From Leifsonia aquatica H1aii (GTDB lineage Bacteria > Actinomycetota > Actinomycetes > Actinomycetales > Microbacteriaceae): a stretch of DNA of 64,000 nucleotides. The stretch spans positions 1 to 64,000 of the forward strand of contig NZ_AYMR01000014.1 in the NCBI RefSeq assembly GCF_000633535.1, given 5' to 3'. The notes beneath the pieces are model-generated. The model searched no databases. It worked only from the letters and a program-made list of their open reading frames with translations, and was not told the origin of the DNA. The position numbers were made by a program, and so were the translations under genes. Shown here in pieces: positions 1-10,636 of this stretch (the first letter of the stretch is position 1; the number at the start of each line of letters is the position of its first letter).

Positions 1-129
1 AGCCCGCGCCGGATCACGTCCGTTCAGAGGGTCGAAGCCCTCGTCGAGGCTGCTGCCGGACTGCGGGACTGGTACTCGGGTCTGGATCAATTGGTGGTCG
101 AACCATTGCCCCACCGGCCCGCACTCTAG
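1..129 (+). CDS. C-terminal fragment of an unrecognised protein
   Basis: An open frame runs from the first base to a TAG stop at 127-129, giving the last 42 residues of a protein whose start lies outside the window. The codons have the G/C third-position bias of the neighbouring genes, so it is probably coding. The segment has an Ala-rich stretch (about residues 12-21) and an aromatic DWYSGLD patch but no motif I recognise. It is convergent with the ATPase gene at 206-1399. Confidence 0.5.
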   Translation, partial: SPRRITSVQRVEALVEAAAGLRDWYSGLDQLVVEPLPHRPAL

Positions 130-144
130 CGCGGCCGTAGCCGA

Positions 145-159
145 AGGAAGTGGCTTCCT
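145..159. terminator. Small hairpin between convergent genes
   Basis: AGGAAG, a TGG loop and CTTCCT form a perfect 6-bp stem in the 76-bp gap between two convergent genes. No T-run follows, so its role as a terminator is only inferred from position. Confidence 0.25.
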
Positions 160-205
160 CGCCTGACCCCCGACCAGGTCGCCGGCACACCGGGGCGTCG
201 TGCCG

Positions 206-1399
206 CTACCGCCCCGGCCAGTGCCAGGTCGGACGGTCGAGCAGCCCTTCCTGACCCAGTACGACGGTCTCGCCGAAGCGTTTCTCGAGCTCGACCCGAC
301 GCACTCCGTCGCGGTCGGTCGCTGCCCGACCGATCGCGTCGAGCAGCGCCTGCGAGTGGGTCACGACGAGCGTCTGCGCGTTCGCCGAGGCCGCGACGAT
401 GAGGGAGCCGAGAGCGGGCAGGAGGTCGGGGTGCAGGCTCGTCTCCGGCTCGTTCACCACGAGGAATTGCGGGGGCCGCGGCGAGAGCAGGGCGGTCGCC
501 CAGAGCAGGTAGCGCAGGGTCCCGTCCGAGAGCTCGGGACCGGCGAGCGGGCGCAGCAGGCCGTGCTGCTTCACGGCGAGCGAGAACTGCGAGCCCTCGA
601 TCACCACCTCCACACGGCTGCCCGGGAAGGCGTCCTCGACGGCCGCGTCGAACCGGTCGCCGCCGCCCAGCTCGCGAATGGTCTGCACGGCGGCGGCGAC
701 ATCGGCGCCGTCGGCTGCGAGCACAGGGGTGCGGGTGCCGAGCTGGGGGAGTCGGGAGGGCGCGGTCGCGTCCGTGCGGAAGTGGTCGTAGAACCGCCAC
801 GACCGCAGGTTCTCGCGCATCCGGAGCACCTCGGGTGCGCGCACCGGGTCGACCACCTCGGTGAGCAGGCTCTCGAATGGGCGGAGCGGTCGGCCGAGCT
901 CTGTCCACGCGCCGTCGTCGTCGCGCACCCGGACATGCGCGCCACGGCGTTCGGCGGCGACGCTCGACGGCCGCGGCGCCGTGCCCGTCCAGAGCGTCTC
1001 AGCCTTGAGCTCGGGGTCGCGGTCGAATGCGGACTTCGCCACCTGCGGCAGGCCGAGGTCGAGCGTGTATCCGAGCCCGTCGCCGTCGTCGTCGGCGAGC
1101 TGCACGCCGAGGCGGAGGGACACTGGACCGCGCCGGACCGTGCCCTGGACGGGCGCGCGCCCCTCCCGCACTGCGCGGCCGATCTGCTCGGGACCTGCCC
1201 AGAGCGTCGAGTCGAGCCCGCCCTCCCGCGCCACCGCGACGACCACCTCGTCGCGTCCGCATCCCGCCAGCAGCCGCAGCGACCGGTAGAGCGACGACTT
1301 GCCGACCCCGTTCGCGCCGGTGACGACCGTGAGGCGGTCGAGCGGCAGCACGAGATCGCGCAGCGAGCGGTAGCCGGCGACGGCGACGGTGGTGATCAC
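206..1399 (-). CDS. AAA family ATPase (RecF/OLD-like)
   Basis: A 397-residue SMC/RecF-type ATPase. The first residues resemble the GYRSLRDL strand that opens OLD/RecF ATPases, followed by a Walker A motif GANGVGKSS (residues 28-36). Near residue 288 is an LSDGTLR signature-like segment, and near 310 an NEPETSLHP Walker B with the downstream VVTHS switch. No TOPRIM nuclease domain follows, so this is an ATPase alone rather than full-length OLD. I chose the GTG at 1397-1399 because homology-like sequence begins there and a TACGAT -10 box lies 6 nt upstream; the ATG at 1525 would overlap the clpB operator region. Such stand-alone ATPases are often in defence or DNA-repair contexts, but no partner is visible here, so the function is open. 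Confidence 0.8.
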   Translation of the reverse strand: MITTVAVAGYRSLRDLVLPLDRLTVVTGANGVGKSSLYRSLRLLAGCGRDEVVVAVAREGGLDSTLWAGPEQIGRAVREGRAPVQGTVRRGPVSLRLGVQLADDDGDGLGYTLDLGLPQVAKSAFDRDPELKAETLWTGTAPRPSSVAAERRGAHVRVRDDDGAWTELGRPLRPFESLLTEVVDPVRAPEVLRMRENLRSWRFYDHFRTDATAPSRLPQLGTRTPVLAADGADVAAAVQTIRELGGGDRFDAAVEDAFPGSRVEVVIEGSQFSLAVKQHGLLRPLAGPELSDGTLRYLLWATALLSPRPPQFLVVNEPETSLHPDLLPALGSLIVAASANAQTLVVTHSQALLDAIGRAATDRDGVRRVELEKRFGETVVLGQEGLLDRPTWHWPGR

Positions 1400-1405
1400 G
1401 CGACG

Positions 1406-1411
1406 ATCGTA
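1406..1411 (-). promoter_or_regulatory. -10 box, leaderless start of the ATPase gene
   Basis: TACGAT on the minus strand, 6 nt before the GTG at 1399. No Shine-Dalgarno lies between, so transcription would begin at or near the start codon. Confidence 0.5.
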
Positions 1412-1477
1412 CGATCGACCACCGATGCCGTACCCCGGCCGATTGTTCGCTTCGGACGGAATACCCTCTCGCCAATC

Positions 1478-1504
1478 AAAGTTGAGCTTAGTAGACTCAA
1501 CTTT
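1478..1504. promoter_or_regulatory. HAIR element (HspR operator) before clpB
   Basis: A perfect 9-bp inverted repeat AAAGTTGAG / CTCAACTTT. Its core GTTGAGC-N7-ACTCAAC matches the HAIR consensus CTTGAGT-N7-ACTCAAG in arm length and 7-nt spacing. HspR binds such sites and represses dnaK and clpB operons in actinobacteria. It lies 24 nt before the clpB start, where bound repressor would block transcription. Confidence 0.85.
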
Positions 1505-1527
1505 GCCACCACTCGGAAAGGACACGA

Positions 1528-3687
<2,160 letters not shown>

Positions 3688-3700
3688 CGACGCCGAGAAC

Positions 3701-3741
3701 ACAGAAGGGGCGCACGGTCGAAAGCCGTGCGCCCCTTCTGT
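3701..3741 (+). terminator. Strong hairpin between clpB and the tail-collar operon
   Basis: A perfect 17-bp stem (ACAGAAGGGGCGCACGG and its complement) around a 7-nt TCGAAAG loop, 13 nt after the clpB stop and 15 nt before the stop of the convergent operon. It can serve both strands. Confidence 0.85.
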
Positions 3742-3756
3742 GTCGTGGCGTCGCCG

Positions 3757-4275
3757 TCACGATCGCGGCGGGAAGATCCCCTGCATCGCGATGATGTAGT
3801 TCAGACCGAGCGACGGCTGCATGTTGTTGTGCGGCTGGCCGCCGCCGCTCACCGCGAAGGCCGCCGGTGCGAGCGGGACCGTCCCCGTCGTCCCGTAGGC
3901 GGCCTCGGTCACCCGGCCGATCCGGGGGACGGCGAGGGACGCGCCGTTCGGGTTGCTCGTGGTGCCGGGGGTCGGGGAGACGAGCACCCCGTGCGTGTGC
4001 GACGGGATCTGGTTGACCAGCAGAGAGACGGTCGGGATGCCCGCGGACGTGCCGACCGGGTACGCGCCGTTCTGGTCCGTGCCCAGAACCGTCTTGTCCT
4101 GCAGGTCGGGCAGTCCGAAGTTCGAGATGCCGTCGCCGCCGTAGTTGGTTCCGAGCAGGGAGAACAGAGCGGTGTTCTGCGAGATCGGGAGGAGCTGACC
4201 GCGGCAGAACGCCCAGCCGGTGGGGGCGAAGGTGAATCCGACGAGACGGATCTCGCCGACGAACGCGTCGGACAT
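3757..4275 (-). CDS. Phage tail collar (MdpB-like) protein, paralogue 1
   Basis: A 172-residue protein with an N-terminal Tail Collar domain: FxPxGWAFCRGQLLPISQNTALFSLLG, then NYGGDG and LPDLQ. A middle SHTHG motif and the C-terminal QPHNNMQPSLGLNYIIAMQGIFP are hallmarks of the family first noted as microcystin-dependent protein. It is the last gene of a six-gene overlapping operon, 7 nt after paralogue 2. It has no signal peptide. Three consecutive but divergent paralogues without any capsid, terminase or other tail gene argue against a prophage remnant. Collar domains trimerise in phage fibres, so a heteromeric surface structure is possible, but that is inference. Confidence 0.85.
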   Translation of the reverse strand: MSDAFVGEIRLVGFTFAPTGWAFCRGQLLPISQNTALFSLLGTNYGGDGISNFGLPDLQDKTVLGTDQNGAYPVGTSAGIPTVSLLVNQIPSHTHGVLVSPTPGTTSNPNGASLAVPRIGRVTEAAYGTTGTVPLAPAAFAVSGGGQPHNNMQPSLGLNYIIAMQGIFPPRS

Positions 4276-4282
4276 GCGGGCC

Positions 4283-4780
4283 TCAGTTCTGTGTCGGGAA
4301 GATGCCGGTGAGGGCGATGATGTAGGACAAGACGAGATACGGCGCCATGTTCTCGTGCGGCTGGCCCTGCCCGGTCGAGGAGACGGTGGTGGCGGCGAGG
4401 GACGTCGTGGGCGCGGGGGCGAACGCCGCCTTTCCGGGCTGTGCGAGGTAGGACGTGCCGGTCGGCGTCGTGACCGTGGCCGATGTCGCGACCGTGGCCT
4501 GGTGCGTGTGGGGCGGCAGCTCGGACAACGAGAGCGTGTGCGCCGTCTCGCCGAGAACGGTGCCGACCGGGTAGCTGTGGCCGATGCCGACGGGCACCCG
4601 CCCGCGCAGGTCGGGGAGCGCGAACGTCGTCTGTCCGTTGCCGCCGTAGCTGGTGCCGAGCAGCGCGAACAGCGCCTGGTTCTGGTTGATCGGCAGGAAC
4701 TGCCCGTTGCAGAACGCCCAGTTCTTGGGGGCGAAGTTGAAGCTGGCGAGGCGGATCTCGCCCATGAAGGGGGTGGACAT
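4283..4780 (-). CDS. Phage tail collar (MdpB-like) protein, paralogue 2
   Basis: 165 residues with the same plan as its two neighbours: FNFAPKNWAFCNGQFLPINQNQALFALLGTSYGGNG, LPDLRGRVPVG, a PPHTHQ motif, and the ending QPHENMAPYLVLSYIIALTGIFP. The Thr/Ala-rich centre (about 95-130) differs most between the paralogues and may be the variable, exposed part. It lies between the other two copies with short gaps (7 and 13 nt), so all three should be co-transcribed. Confidence 0.85.
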   Translation of the reverse strand: MSTPFMGEIRLASFNFAPKNWAFCNGQFLPINQNQALFALLGTSYGGNGQTTFALPDLRGRVPVGIGHSYPVGTVLGETAHTLSLSELPPHTHQATVATSATVTTPTGTSYLAQPGKAAFAPAPTTSLAATTVSSTGQGQPHENMAPYLVLSYIIALTGIFPTQN

Positions 4781-4793
4781 CGCGGCTCCTGGC

Positions 4794-5303
4794 TCAGTTC
4801 TGGGACGGGAAGACGCCGTAGGGGCTGATGATGAAGCTCACGGCGATGTACGGCTGACGGTTCTCGTGCTCCCGCGATCCACCGGCTGCGCCGAGCTGCT
4901 GCGGAGCGAGCGCGACGGTGGGGTCCGCCGACGTGAACGGCGCGTCCGCCCATCCCGCGAGGTAGGCGCCGGACGCGCTCGGGGTCGTCGGAGATGCGGC
5001 AGCGGCGGGAGCGTGGGAATGGTTCGGCAGCTGCGGGATGCCCACCGTCACCGACTCCGCCCCTGCCGCCTCGCCGAGCGTGAACTGACGGCCGCCCAGC
5101 GTGCCCTGGTGCACGGGGAACCGGGCGCCGAGGTCGGGAAGGCGGAAGGTGCTCATCCCGTCGCCGCCGTAGGTGGTCCCGATGAGCTGGAAGAGCGTCT
5201 CGTACTCGGAGACCGCCAGCTCTTGCCCACGGCAGAACATCCAGCCGACGGGCTCGAAGTTGCCGGCGAACATGCGGATCTCTCCGACGTAGGGCTGGGA
5301 CAT
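4794..5303 (-). CDS. Phage tail collar (MdpB-like) protein, paralogue 3
   Basis: 169 residues. It has the collar motif FEPVGWMFCRGQELAVSEYETLFQLIG, then TTYGGDGMSTFRLPDLGARFPVH, a PNHSHAP motif, and the end ENRQPYIAVSFIISPYGVFP. It is the first of the three in transcription order and its ATG overlaps the TGA of the upstream DUF6916-like gene by one base, indicating translational coupling. The usual Gln-Asn in LPINQN is replaced by AVSEYE, making this the most divergent copy. Confidence 0.85.
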   Translation of the reverse strand: MSQPYVGEIRMFAGNFEPVGWMFCRGQELAVSEYETLFQLIGTTYGGDGMSTFRLPDLGARFPVHQGTLGGRQFTLGEAAGAESVTVGIPQLPNHSHAPAAAASPTTPSASGAYLAGWADAPFTSADPTVALAPQQLGAAGGSREHENRQPYIAVSFIISPYGVFPSQN

Positions 5304-5611
5304 CAGCTCTCCTCCTGCGCACGGGGCGCGGCCTGGGCGAAGACGGCGTCGAGTGCGAGTCCGTCGGCGGTGTGCCCGGTCGGCACCAGGAACACCTGCT
5401 CGGCGATCGGACGCGCCACGATCTCGTAGGTCTGCTGTTCGGAGGGGAGGTCGGGCCCGCCCTCGAACCGCACCGTGTAGGCCACCCAGCCTTCGGACTC
5501 CCGGGCGGGGGAGACCTCCACGATCCGCAGGTCGTACCCGGTGCCGTCCGGAGACGTGGCGCGCACGGGTACGCCGATCGCCGCCGTCCAGTCGGCGTGC
5601 GTCGCGCTCAT
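5303..5611 (-). CDS. DUF6916-like small protein
   Basis: 102 residues, no signal peptide or membrane segment. The pattern matches the larger exported protein at 6072-6512: a first strand with hydrophobic-Gly-x-P/F, a central L-R-hydrophobic-V-E strand, F-x-G, and a final strand with FLxP followed by LDAVF. I assign both to the DUF6916-type family from this pattern and from their repeated co-occurrence with collar proteins; the family name is from memory and unverified. The start ATG overlaps the GNAT stop (ATGA) and the stop overlaps collar paralogue 3. Confidence 0.65.
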   Translation of the reverse strand: MSATHADWTAAIGVPVRATSPDGTGYDLRIVEVSPARESEGWVAYTVRFEGGPDLPSEQQTYEIVARPIAEQVFLVPTGHTADGLALDAVFAQAAPRAQEES

Positions 5612-6072
5612 CCGTCGACCTCGGTCGCCATCAGCAGGTAGCCAAACTGCTCCGAGACCACCTGGAAGCCGAACCGCTCGTACAGGCGGCGGGCGCCGGT
5701 GTTCAGCCCCCAGACGGTCAGCGTCGCATGCTCGGTCGTGCGGACCAGTTCGCCGAGGATCTCGGAGGCGATGCCGCGACCTCGGTGCGTGCTCAGGACG
5801 GCGATGTCGACGAGATGCATCCGGCCGCCGTCGCGGTCGACGGTCACCGAGCCCACCGGTTCGTCCGCGGACGTGATGACGAAGGTCTCCGCCCGAGGGT
5901 GGCGTGCGCGGCGGTCGGCGGCGTGCGCGCGGTACTGCATCGCGAGCAGCGGGTCGAGCTGGCTCTCGGGGAGGCCGGTGAACTCGGCTCGCCGGTTGTC
6001 CAGGAAGAGGCGCCGCAGGAACGGGTCGTCGGCGGGAGTCGCCGCGCGCAGCCCGGCCGTCAGCAGCGCCAT
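5608..6072 (-). CDS. GNAT family N-acetyltransferase in the collar operon
   Basis: 154 residues. The GNAT core is clear: a beta-strand HLVDIAVLSTHRGRGIAS with the acetyl-CoA pyrophosphate-binding RGRGIA loop at about 91-96, then an NTGARRLYERFGF motif close to the C-terminus. It overlaps both neighbours, which ties it to the collar operon. A possible job is acetylating a component of the exported structure or its glycan, but the substrate is not visible. The ATG at 6072 is chosen; a GTG one codon earlier is equally possible. Confidence 0.85.
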   Translation of the reverse strand: MALLTAGLRAATPADDPFLRRLFLDNRRAEFTGLPESQLDPLLAMQYRAHAADRRARHPRAETFVITSADEPVGSVTVDRDGGRMHLVDIAVLSTHRGRGIASEILGELVRTTEHATLTVWGLNTGARRLYERFGFQVVSEQFGYLLMATEVDG

Positions 6073-6512
6073 CACGCCGTCCGGTCGACGACGGCCTGCA
6101 GCGTCCGCGAGAGTCCCGGGCGGCCGATGGGGGTGACGAAGAGCGCGACGTCCGGGGCGCCGGTGCGGCTCAGGGTGAACGTGCCGTCTGCGGCCGCGAA
6201 GCCGTCGGTGGAGAACAGCAGCGCGAACCGGTTCTCGTCGCCGGGGGCTGCCTCGGAGAGGTCCTCGACGGCGGTCAGCACGAGGCGGAGCGTCCGGTCG
6301 CCGTCGGTGGCGGTGAAGGCACGACCGACGGCGGGCGTGAACAGGGAACGGACCGGTTCGGCGAGGCCCGCAGCCCCGCTCGTCGCAACCGAGGTCGCGG
6401 TGACGGACCCGGCGGCCGAGCGCGCGAACGCGGGGGCAGCGGGGACGAGCGCTGCGAGGCCGATGCCGCCCAGGGCGGTGGCCATCACAGTGCGGCGCGA
6501 CACCTCGGGCAC
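6072..6512 (-). CDS. Exported DUF6916-like protein with Tat-type signal
   Basis: 146 residues starting with GTG behind an AGAGAGGA ribosome binding site. The N-terminus SRRTVMATALGGIGLAALV followed by APAFA is a twin-arginine-style signal with a signal peptidase I site near residue 30. The mature part has the F-T-P-A-V-G-R-A-F, LRLVLTAVEDL and LFVTPIG segments shared with the DUF6916-like protein downstream. First gene of the collar operon and divergent from the giant surface protein gene at 6687. A Tat signal implies that at least part of this system acts outside the membrane. Confidence 0.75.
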   Translation of the reverse strand: MPEVSRRTVMATALGGIGLAALVPAAPAFARSAAGSVTATSVATSGAAGLAEPVRSLFTPAVGRAFTATDGDRTLRLVLTAVEDLSEAAPGDENRFALLFSTDGFAAADGTFTLSRTGAPDVALFVTPIGRPGLSRTLQAVVDRTA

Positions 6513-6637
6513 GGTTGTCCTCTCTGGATGCTGGGCGCCGGACGGGAGGCGCGCAGCCTGGATGCGAGCTTAGGGCATCCCCGTTCCGCCGCTCTGGCCC
6601 TTAGAGAGGGGACAACGCGCGGTATGGGCTGCCCACT

Positions 6638-6643
6638 AGCATC
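6638..6643 (+). promoter_or_regulatory. Possible -10 box for the Ig-repeat surface protein
   Basis: TAGCAT, 43 nt before the ATG at 6687, in the 174-bp divergent region. A CTCTCT/AGAGAG inverted repeat (6514-6525 and 6603-6616) flanks the same region; part of it is the ribosome binding site of the opposite gene, so it may not be an operator. Confidence 0.3.
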
Positions 6644-6686
6644 GAGAAAGCCTGATTCCCGAGCCCGGCGAGGAGCCCGTCACACG

Positions 6687-9600
6687 ATGCATCGCCCGTC
6701 CGCTCGCCGCCTTCCCCTCATCGCCTCCGCGACCGTCGCCGCGGTGATCGCCGCCCTGCTCGGCGTCGGCATCGCCGCTCCCGCCCAGGCCGCGGAGCGC
6801 ACGTTCGTCGTCGCGAGCAGCGCCGACGCCGACGTCAACGCCGCGTGCACCACCCCGAGCGTGACCGACCCCGGCAACCCGGTCACCCTCCGTGCGGCGC
6901 TCTGCGTGGCCTCGAACCTCGGCGGCTCGACCGCCGTCACCGTCCCGGACGGCACCTACGACCTGTCGGGCGGCGCACTGGCGGTGGGAACTCGGCCGGG
7001 CACGAACGTCATGATCTCGGGCGAGTCGACGGACGGCACGGTCCTCGTCGGCTCCGGCACGGACCAGGTGATGACCCTCGACCCGCAGCAGGTGGGCGGA
7101 GTCGCGGTCTCCCTCGACCACGTCACCATCCGCGGCGGCGTCGACAACGTCTACGGCGGCGGGGCGATCATCGGCGGCTCGGGCAACGCGGTCATCGCGG
7201 ACTCGCTGGCCGTCACGAGCGTGGCCTTCAGCGGGAACCGCGCGAACACCGACGCGGCCACGGCCTCCACCGCCAACCCGGGAGGCGCGGTCCAGTTCAT
7301 CGGCGGCTCGCTCGACGTGCGGTCGACGACCTTCGACGGCAACTCGTCGGGCATCGCCTCGGGCGGCGCCCTCTACTACCAGGCCACCGGTGCGACCTCC
7401 GGCGAGAAGCTGAACATCCAAGGCAGCACCTTCTCGAACAACACCGCCACGGCCTCCGGTTCCACCGGTGGCGCGGCCGTCGCCGTGAGCGACCCCCACG
7501 GTGGAGCGAGCATGTCGATCGCCTCCAGCCGGTTCACCGGCAACGCGTCGACCGGCACGGGCGTGTTCACGGGCGCCGGCCTCTGGCTCGACAACGGCGC
7601 CCTCGCGGTGACCGGGTCGACGTTCACCGACAACCGCATCGCCTCGGGCACCGGGTCGGCGATCGCCGTCTCGGGCGGTACGCTCACCGGCCACTACAAC
7701 CGCATCACCGGCAACACCGGGCCCGCGGTGAAGCAGCTCAGTGGCGCCGTCGACCTCACCCGCAGCTGGTGGGGATGCCCGGGCGGCCCGGGCGCCGCCG
7801 GATGCGACACGGTGAGCGGCACGGTGTCCTCCGCGCCCTACCTGACCCTGGGAGTCACGGCCTCCCCGGCGGCCATCGTCCCGCCGCAGAGCACAGCGGT
7901 GGTGACCGCGAGCCTGCTCTCCGACTCGCAGGGCGGCGCGGTGGCCCCGGCCGACCTCGGCGCCTTCCAGGACACGGCGATCGGCTTCTCGCACGCCGGC
8001 ACCGCGGGCGGCATCAGTCCGTCGAGCACGACGCTCTCCGGCGGCGTCGCGATGGCCACCCTCACGCTGCTGCAGCCAGGCACGGCGACCGCCTCCGCGA
8101 CACTCGATGGCAGCACCGTCTCCACCACCGTCGCCCGGTACGCCCCGCCCGTGTTCACGACCGGCGCCACCGCGACCGGAGTCGTCGGCGCCTCCGGCAG
8201 CTTCACGGTCGTGACGACGGGATACCCGGTTCCCGCGCTCTCGCTCCTCGGCTCCCTCCCGACCGGCGTCTCGTTCGCGGACAACCACGACGGCACCGCC
8301 ACGATCTCCGGCTCCCCGTCGGGTGCGGCCCAGGATTACCCCGTCACCGTGCGTGCCACGAACGCCGGCGACACTGTGGACCAGGCCCTGACGTACGTGC
8401 TCAACCAGTCCTCGGCGATCACGAGCCCGAACACCGCGACCTTCGTCGCGGGCACGCCGGGATCGTTCACCGTGACGACCACCGGACGCCCGACGCCCGA
8501 CCCGATCACCCTCAGCGGCCAACTCCCCTCCGGCGTGAGTTTTACCGACAACCACGACGGCACCGCGACGCTCGCGGGAACCCCCGCTGCGAAGACCGGC
8601 GGCGTCCGCACCTTCTCGCTGAGCGCGGGCAACGGCATCGGCACACCCGCCGTGCAGACCCTGACGCTCACGGTCGATGAGGCGCCGATCCTCACGAGCA
8701 GCGCGGTCGCCACCGCGACGGTCGGCCAGCCCTTCTCCTTCACCGTGACCACCGACCGCGGCTACCCCGTCCCCGCCGTATCGGTGACGGGTGGCCTCCC
8801 GGCGGGTCTCGGCTTCGTCGACAACGGCGACGGCACCGGCACGATCTCCGGCACCCCGACCGGCACGGGCGGAGTGACGACCCTGGGCGTCGCCGCGAGC
8901 AACGGCGTCGCCCCGGCGGCTTCGGGCAGCCTCGCCCTGACCGTGCGGGAGGCTCCGGCCGTCACGACGGCGCCCGCCGGCCAGAAGGTCGTCGTCGGCG
9001 CCCCGGTGGTCTTCACCGCGGCCGCCTCGGGCTTCCCCGCGCCGAGCGCGCAGTGGTGGGTCTCGATCGACGGTGGCGTGTCGTGGGCGCTGATCACGGG
9101 CGCGACCTCCCCCACCTACTCGTTCACGGCGGCGGCGGGCGACGACGGCAACCGGTACCGCGTCACGTTCGAGAACACGGCGGGGACGGCCTCGGCCGAC
9201 GCACGGCTCAGCGTCGGCACGAGCCCCGCGTTCACCAGCGCGGCGGGAACCACGTTCCTGCTCGACGGCGCGGAGCACCGCTTCCCCGTGACCACCAGCG
9301 GCTTCCCCGGCGCCACGATCACCGGGTCCGGCCTGCCGGGCTGGGTCACGCTCACCGACAACGGTGACGGGACCGGCACCCTCGCGGGCACCGCTCCGGT
9401 CGGGTCCGCCGGCGTCCACTCGTTCGCGCTCACGGCCGCCAACACGTACCAGCCGGATGCGACGCAGACGTTCGCCCTGACGGTCGCCGAGGCTCCCGCC
9501 ATCACGAGCGCGGCGTCGGCCGGATTCACGGCGGGTGCGGCCGGGTCATTCACGGTGACCACGGCGGGTGGCTACCCGACGGCGGTCGGACTGACCGCGA

Positions 9601-10544
9601 ACGGTTCCCTCCCGCCGGGGATGAGCTTCGTCGACGCCGGCAACGGCACCGGTGTGCTGAGCGGGACGCCGCGGGCCGGCTCCGGCGGCGTGTACACGCT
9701 GCAGGTGGCGGCGTCCAACGGCGTCGCCCCGGCCACGAACCAGACCCTGGAGATCACCGTCGCAGAGGCCGCGGCCTTCACCGGATCGGCGACGCTCGAC
9801 ATCACGCGCGGCGTCACGGTGGACGCCCCCATCGCGACCGGGCACGCCTACCCCGCGGTCTCGGCGCTCACCCTGTCCGGAACGCTGCCGGCCGGCCTGA
9901 CGTTCACCGCCGGCCCGGACGGGACGGCCCGCATCACCGGGACCACGACGGACGCCGCGGCGACCTCCACCGTGACCCTCACCGCGGTCGCCCCGGGCAG
10001 CCCGGATGTCACCCGCGTGCTCACGATCGACGTCGCAGACGCTCCCATCATCGCCCTCCCGCTGACCCCGCCGCCCGGGGACGGGCCGCTCGCCGGCGTG
10101 CCCTCCGGCGTCCAGCCCGGGCAGACCATCACCCTGGTGGCGGACGGCTTCGCCCCGGACTCGCCGGTGACCTTCGGCCTCTACTCGGTGCCGGTCACGC
10201 TCGGCGTGGTGAACGCCGATGCACAGGGCACCGCCCGCCTCGCCATCGTGATCCCGGCGGGCTATGAAGGCGCGCACACCCTCGTCGCGCTGGGGACCGC
10301 ACCGGACGGCAGCGAGCGCGTGCTGCGCACCGGCATCGTCCTCCCGACCGCGAGCGGCGGCGGCACGGGCGGCACGGGCGGCACGGGTGGCGCCTCCGCC
10401 GGAGGAGCAGGCTCGACCTCCGGAAGCGGCGGCTCCGGCCTCGCCGACACCGGCCTCGATGCCACTCCGCTGGCTCTGATCGCGCTGGCCCTCCTGGGGC
10501 TGGGATCGGCTCTGCTCGTCCGGCGGCGCGTCCGGCGGGTCTGA
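6687..10544 (+). CDS. Sortase-anchored beta-helix / Ig-repeat surface protein
   Basis: A 1285-residue exported protein. A signal peptide (APAQA cleavage near residue 35) is followed by a right-handed beta-helix-like region to about residue 370, with repeated SxFxGN and GGA steps. About seven He_PIG-type Ig repeats follow (roughly 480-1110), each carrying LPxGxxFxDNxDGTxxIxGTP; one unit near residue 760-850 is a different Ig type with an SAQWWVSIDGG core. A linker domain and a Gly/Ser tract precede LADTG at residue 1252, a hydrophobic helix and an RRRVRRV tail: a class-E-type sorting signal. It should be a cell-wall fibre or adhesin. I chose the ATG at 6687 because the signal peptide starts there and AGGAG lies 11 nt upstream. 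Divergent from the collar operon. Confidence 0.9.
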   Translation: MHRPSARRLPLIASATVAAVIAALLGVGIAAPAQAAERTFVVASSADADVNAACTTPSVTDPGNPVTLRAALCVASNLGGSTAVTVPDGTYDLSGGALAVGTRPGTNVMISGESTDGTVLVGSGTDQVMTLDPQQVGGVAVSLDHVTIRGGVDNVYGGGAIIGGSGNAVIADSLAVTSVAFSGNRANTDAATASTANPGGAVQFIGGSLDVRSTTFDGNSSGIASGGALYYQATGATSGEKLNIQGSTFSNNTATASGSTGGAAVAVSDPHGGASMSIASSRFTGNASTGTGVFTGAGLWLDNGALAVTGSTFTDNRIASGTGSAIAVSGGTLTGHYNRITGNTGPAVKQLSGAVDLTRSWWGCPGGPGAAGCDTVSGTVSSAPYLTLGVTASPAAIVPPQSTAVVTASLLSDSQGGAVAPADLGAFQDTAIGFSHAGTAGGISPSSTTLSGGVAMATLTLLQPGTATASATLDGSTVSTTVARYAPPVFTTGATATGVVGASGSFTVVTTGYPVPALSLLGSLPTGVSFADNHDGTATISGSPSGAAQDYPVTVRATNAGDTVDQALTYVLNQSSAITSPNTATFVAGTPGSFTVTTTGRPTPDPITLSGQLPSGVSFTDNHDGTATLAGTPAAKTGGVRTFSLSAGNGIGTPAVQTLTLTVDEAPILTSSAVATATVGQPFSFTVTTDRGYPVPAVSVTGGLPAGLGFVDNGDGTGTISGTPTGTGGVTTLGVAASNGVAPAASGSLALTVREAPAVTTAPAGQKVVVGAPVVFTAAASGFPAPSAQWWVSIDGGVSWALITGATSPTYSFTAAAGDDGNRYRVTFENTAGTASADARLSVGTSPAFTSAAGTTFLLDGAEHRFPVTTSGFPGATITGSGLPGWVTLTDNGDGTGTLAGTAPVGSAGVHSFALTAANTYQPDATQTFALTVAEAPAITSAASAGFTAGAAGSFTVTTAGGYPTAVGLTANGSLPPGMSFVDAGNGTGVLSGTPRAGSGGVYTLQVAASNGVAPATNQTLEITVAEAAAFTGSATLDITRGVTVDAPIATGHAYPAVSALTLSGTLPAGLTFTAGPDGTARITGTTTDAAATSTVTLTAVAPGSPDVTRVLTIDVADAPIIALPLTPPPGDGPLAGVPSGVQPGQTITLVADGFAPDSPVTFGLYSVPVTLGVVNADAQGTARLAIVIPAGYEGAHTLVALGTAPDGSERVLRTGIVLPTASGGGTGGTGGTGGASAGGAGSTSGSGGSGLADTGLDATPLALIALALLGLGSALLVRRRVRRV

Positions 10545-10624
10545 CCCGCCCGGCCGCCCACGTGGGACCCGGTCGCGCGCGTCCCGGCCGAACCGGGGCG
10601 ACGGTGCGCGCCGCGCGCCGGGCG

Positions 10625-10630
10625 TAGGCT
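10625..10630 (+). promoter_or_regulatory. -10 box, leaderless start of the alcohol dehydrogenase gene
   Basis: TAGGCT, 6 nt before the ATG at 10637, with no ribosome binding site between. Confidence 0.5.
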
Positions 10631-10636
10631 CGGACC

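Noticed and set aside
3757-5303. Collar proteins as a prophage or tailocin remnant
   Set aside because: No terminase, capsid, sheath, baseplate, holin or integrase is nearby, all three paralogues are intact, and they share an operon with GNAT and DUF6916-like genes.
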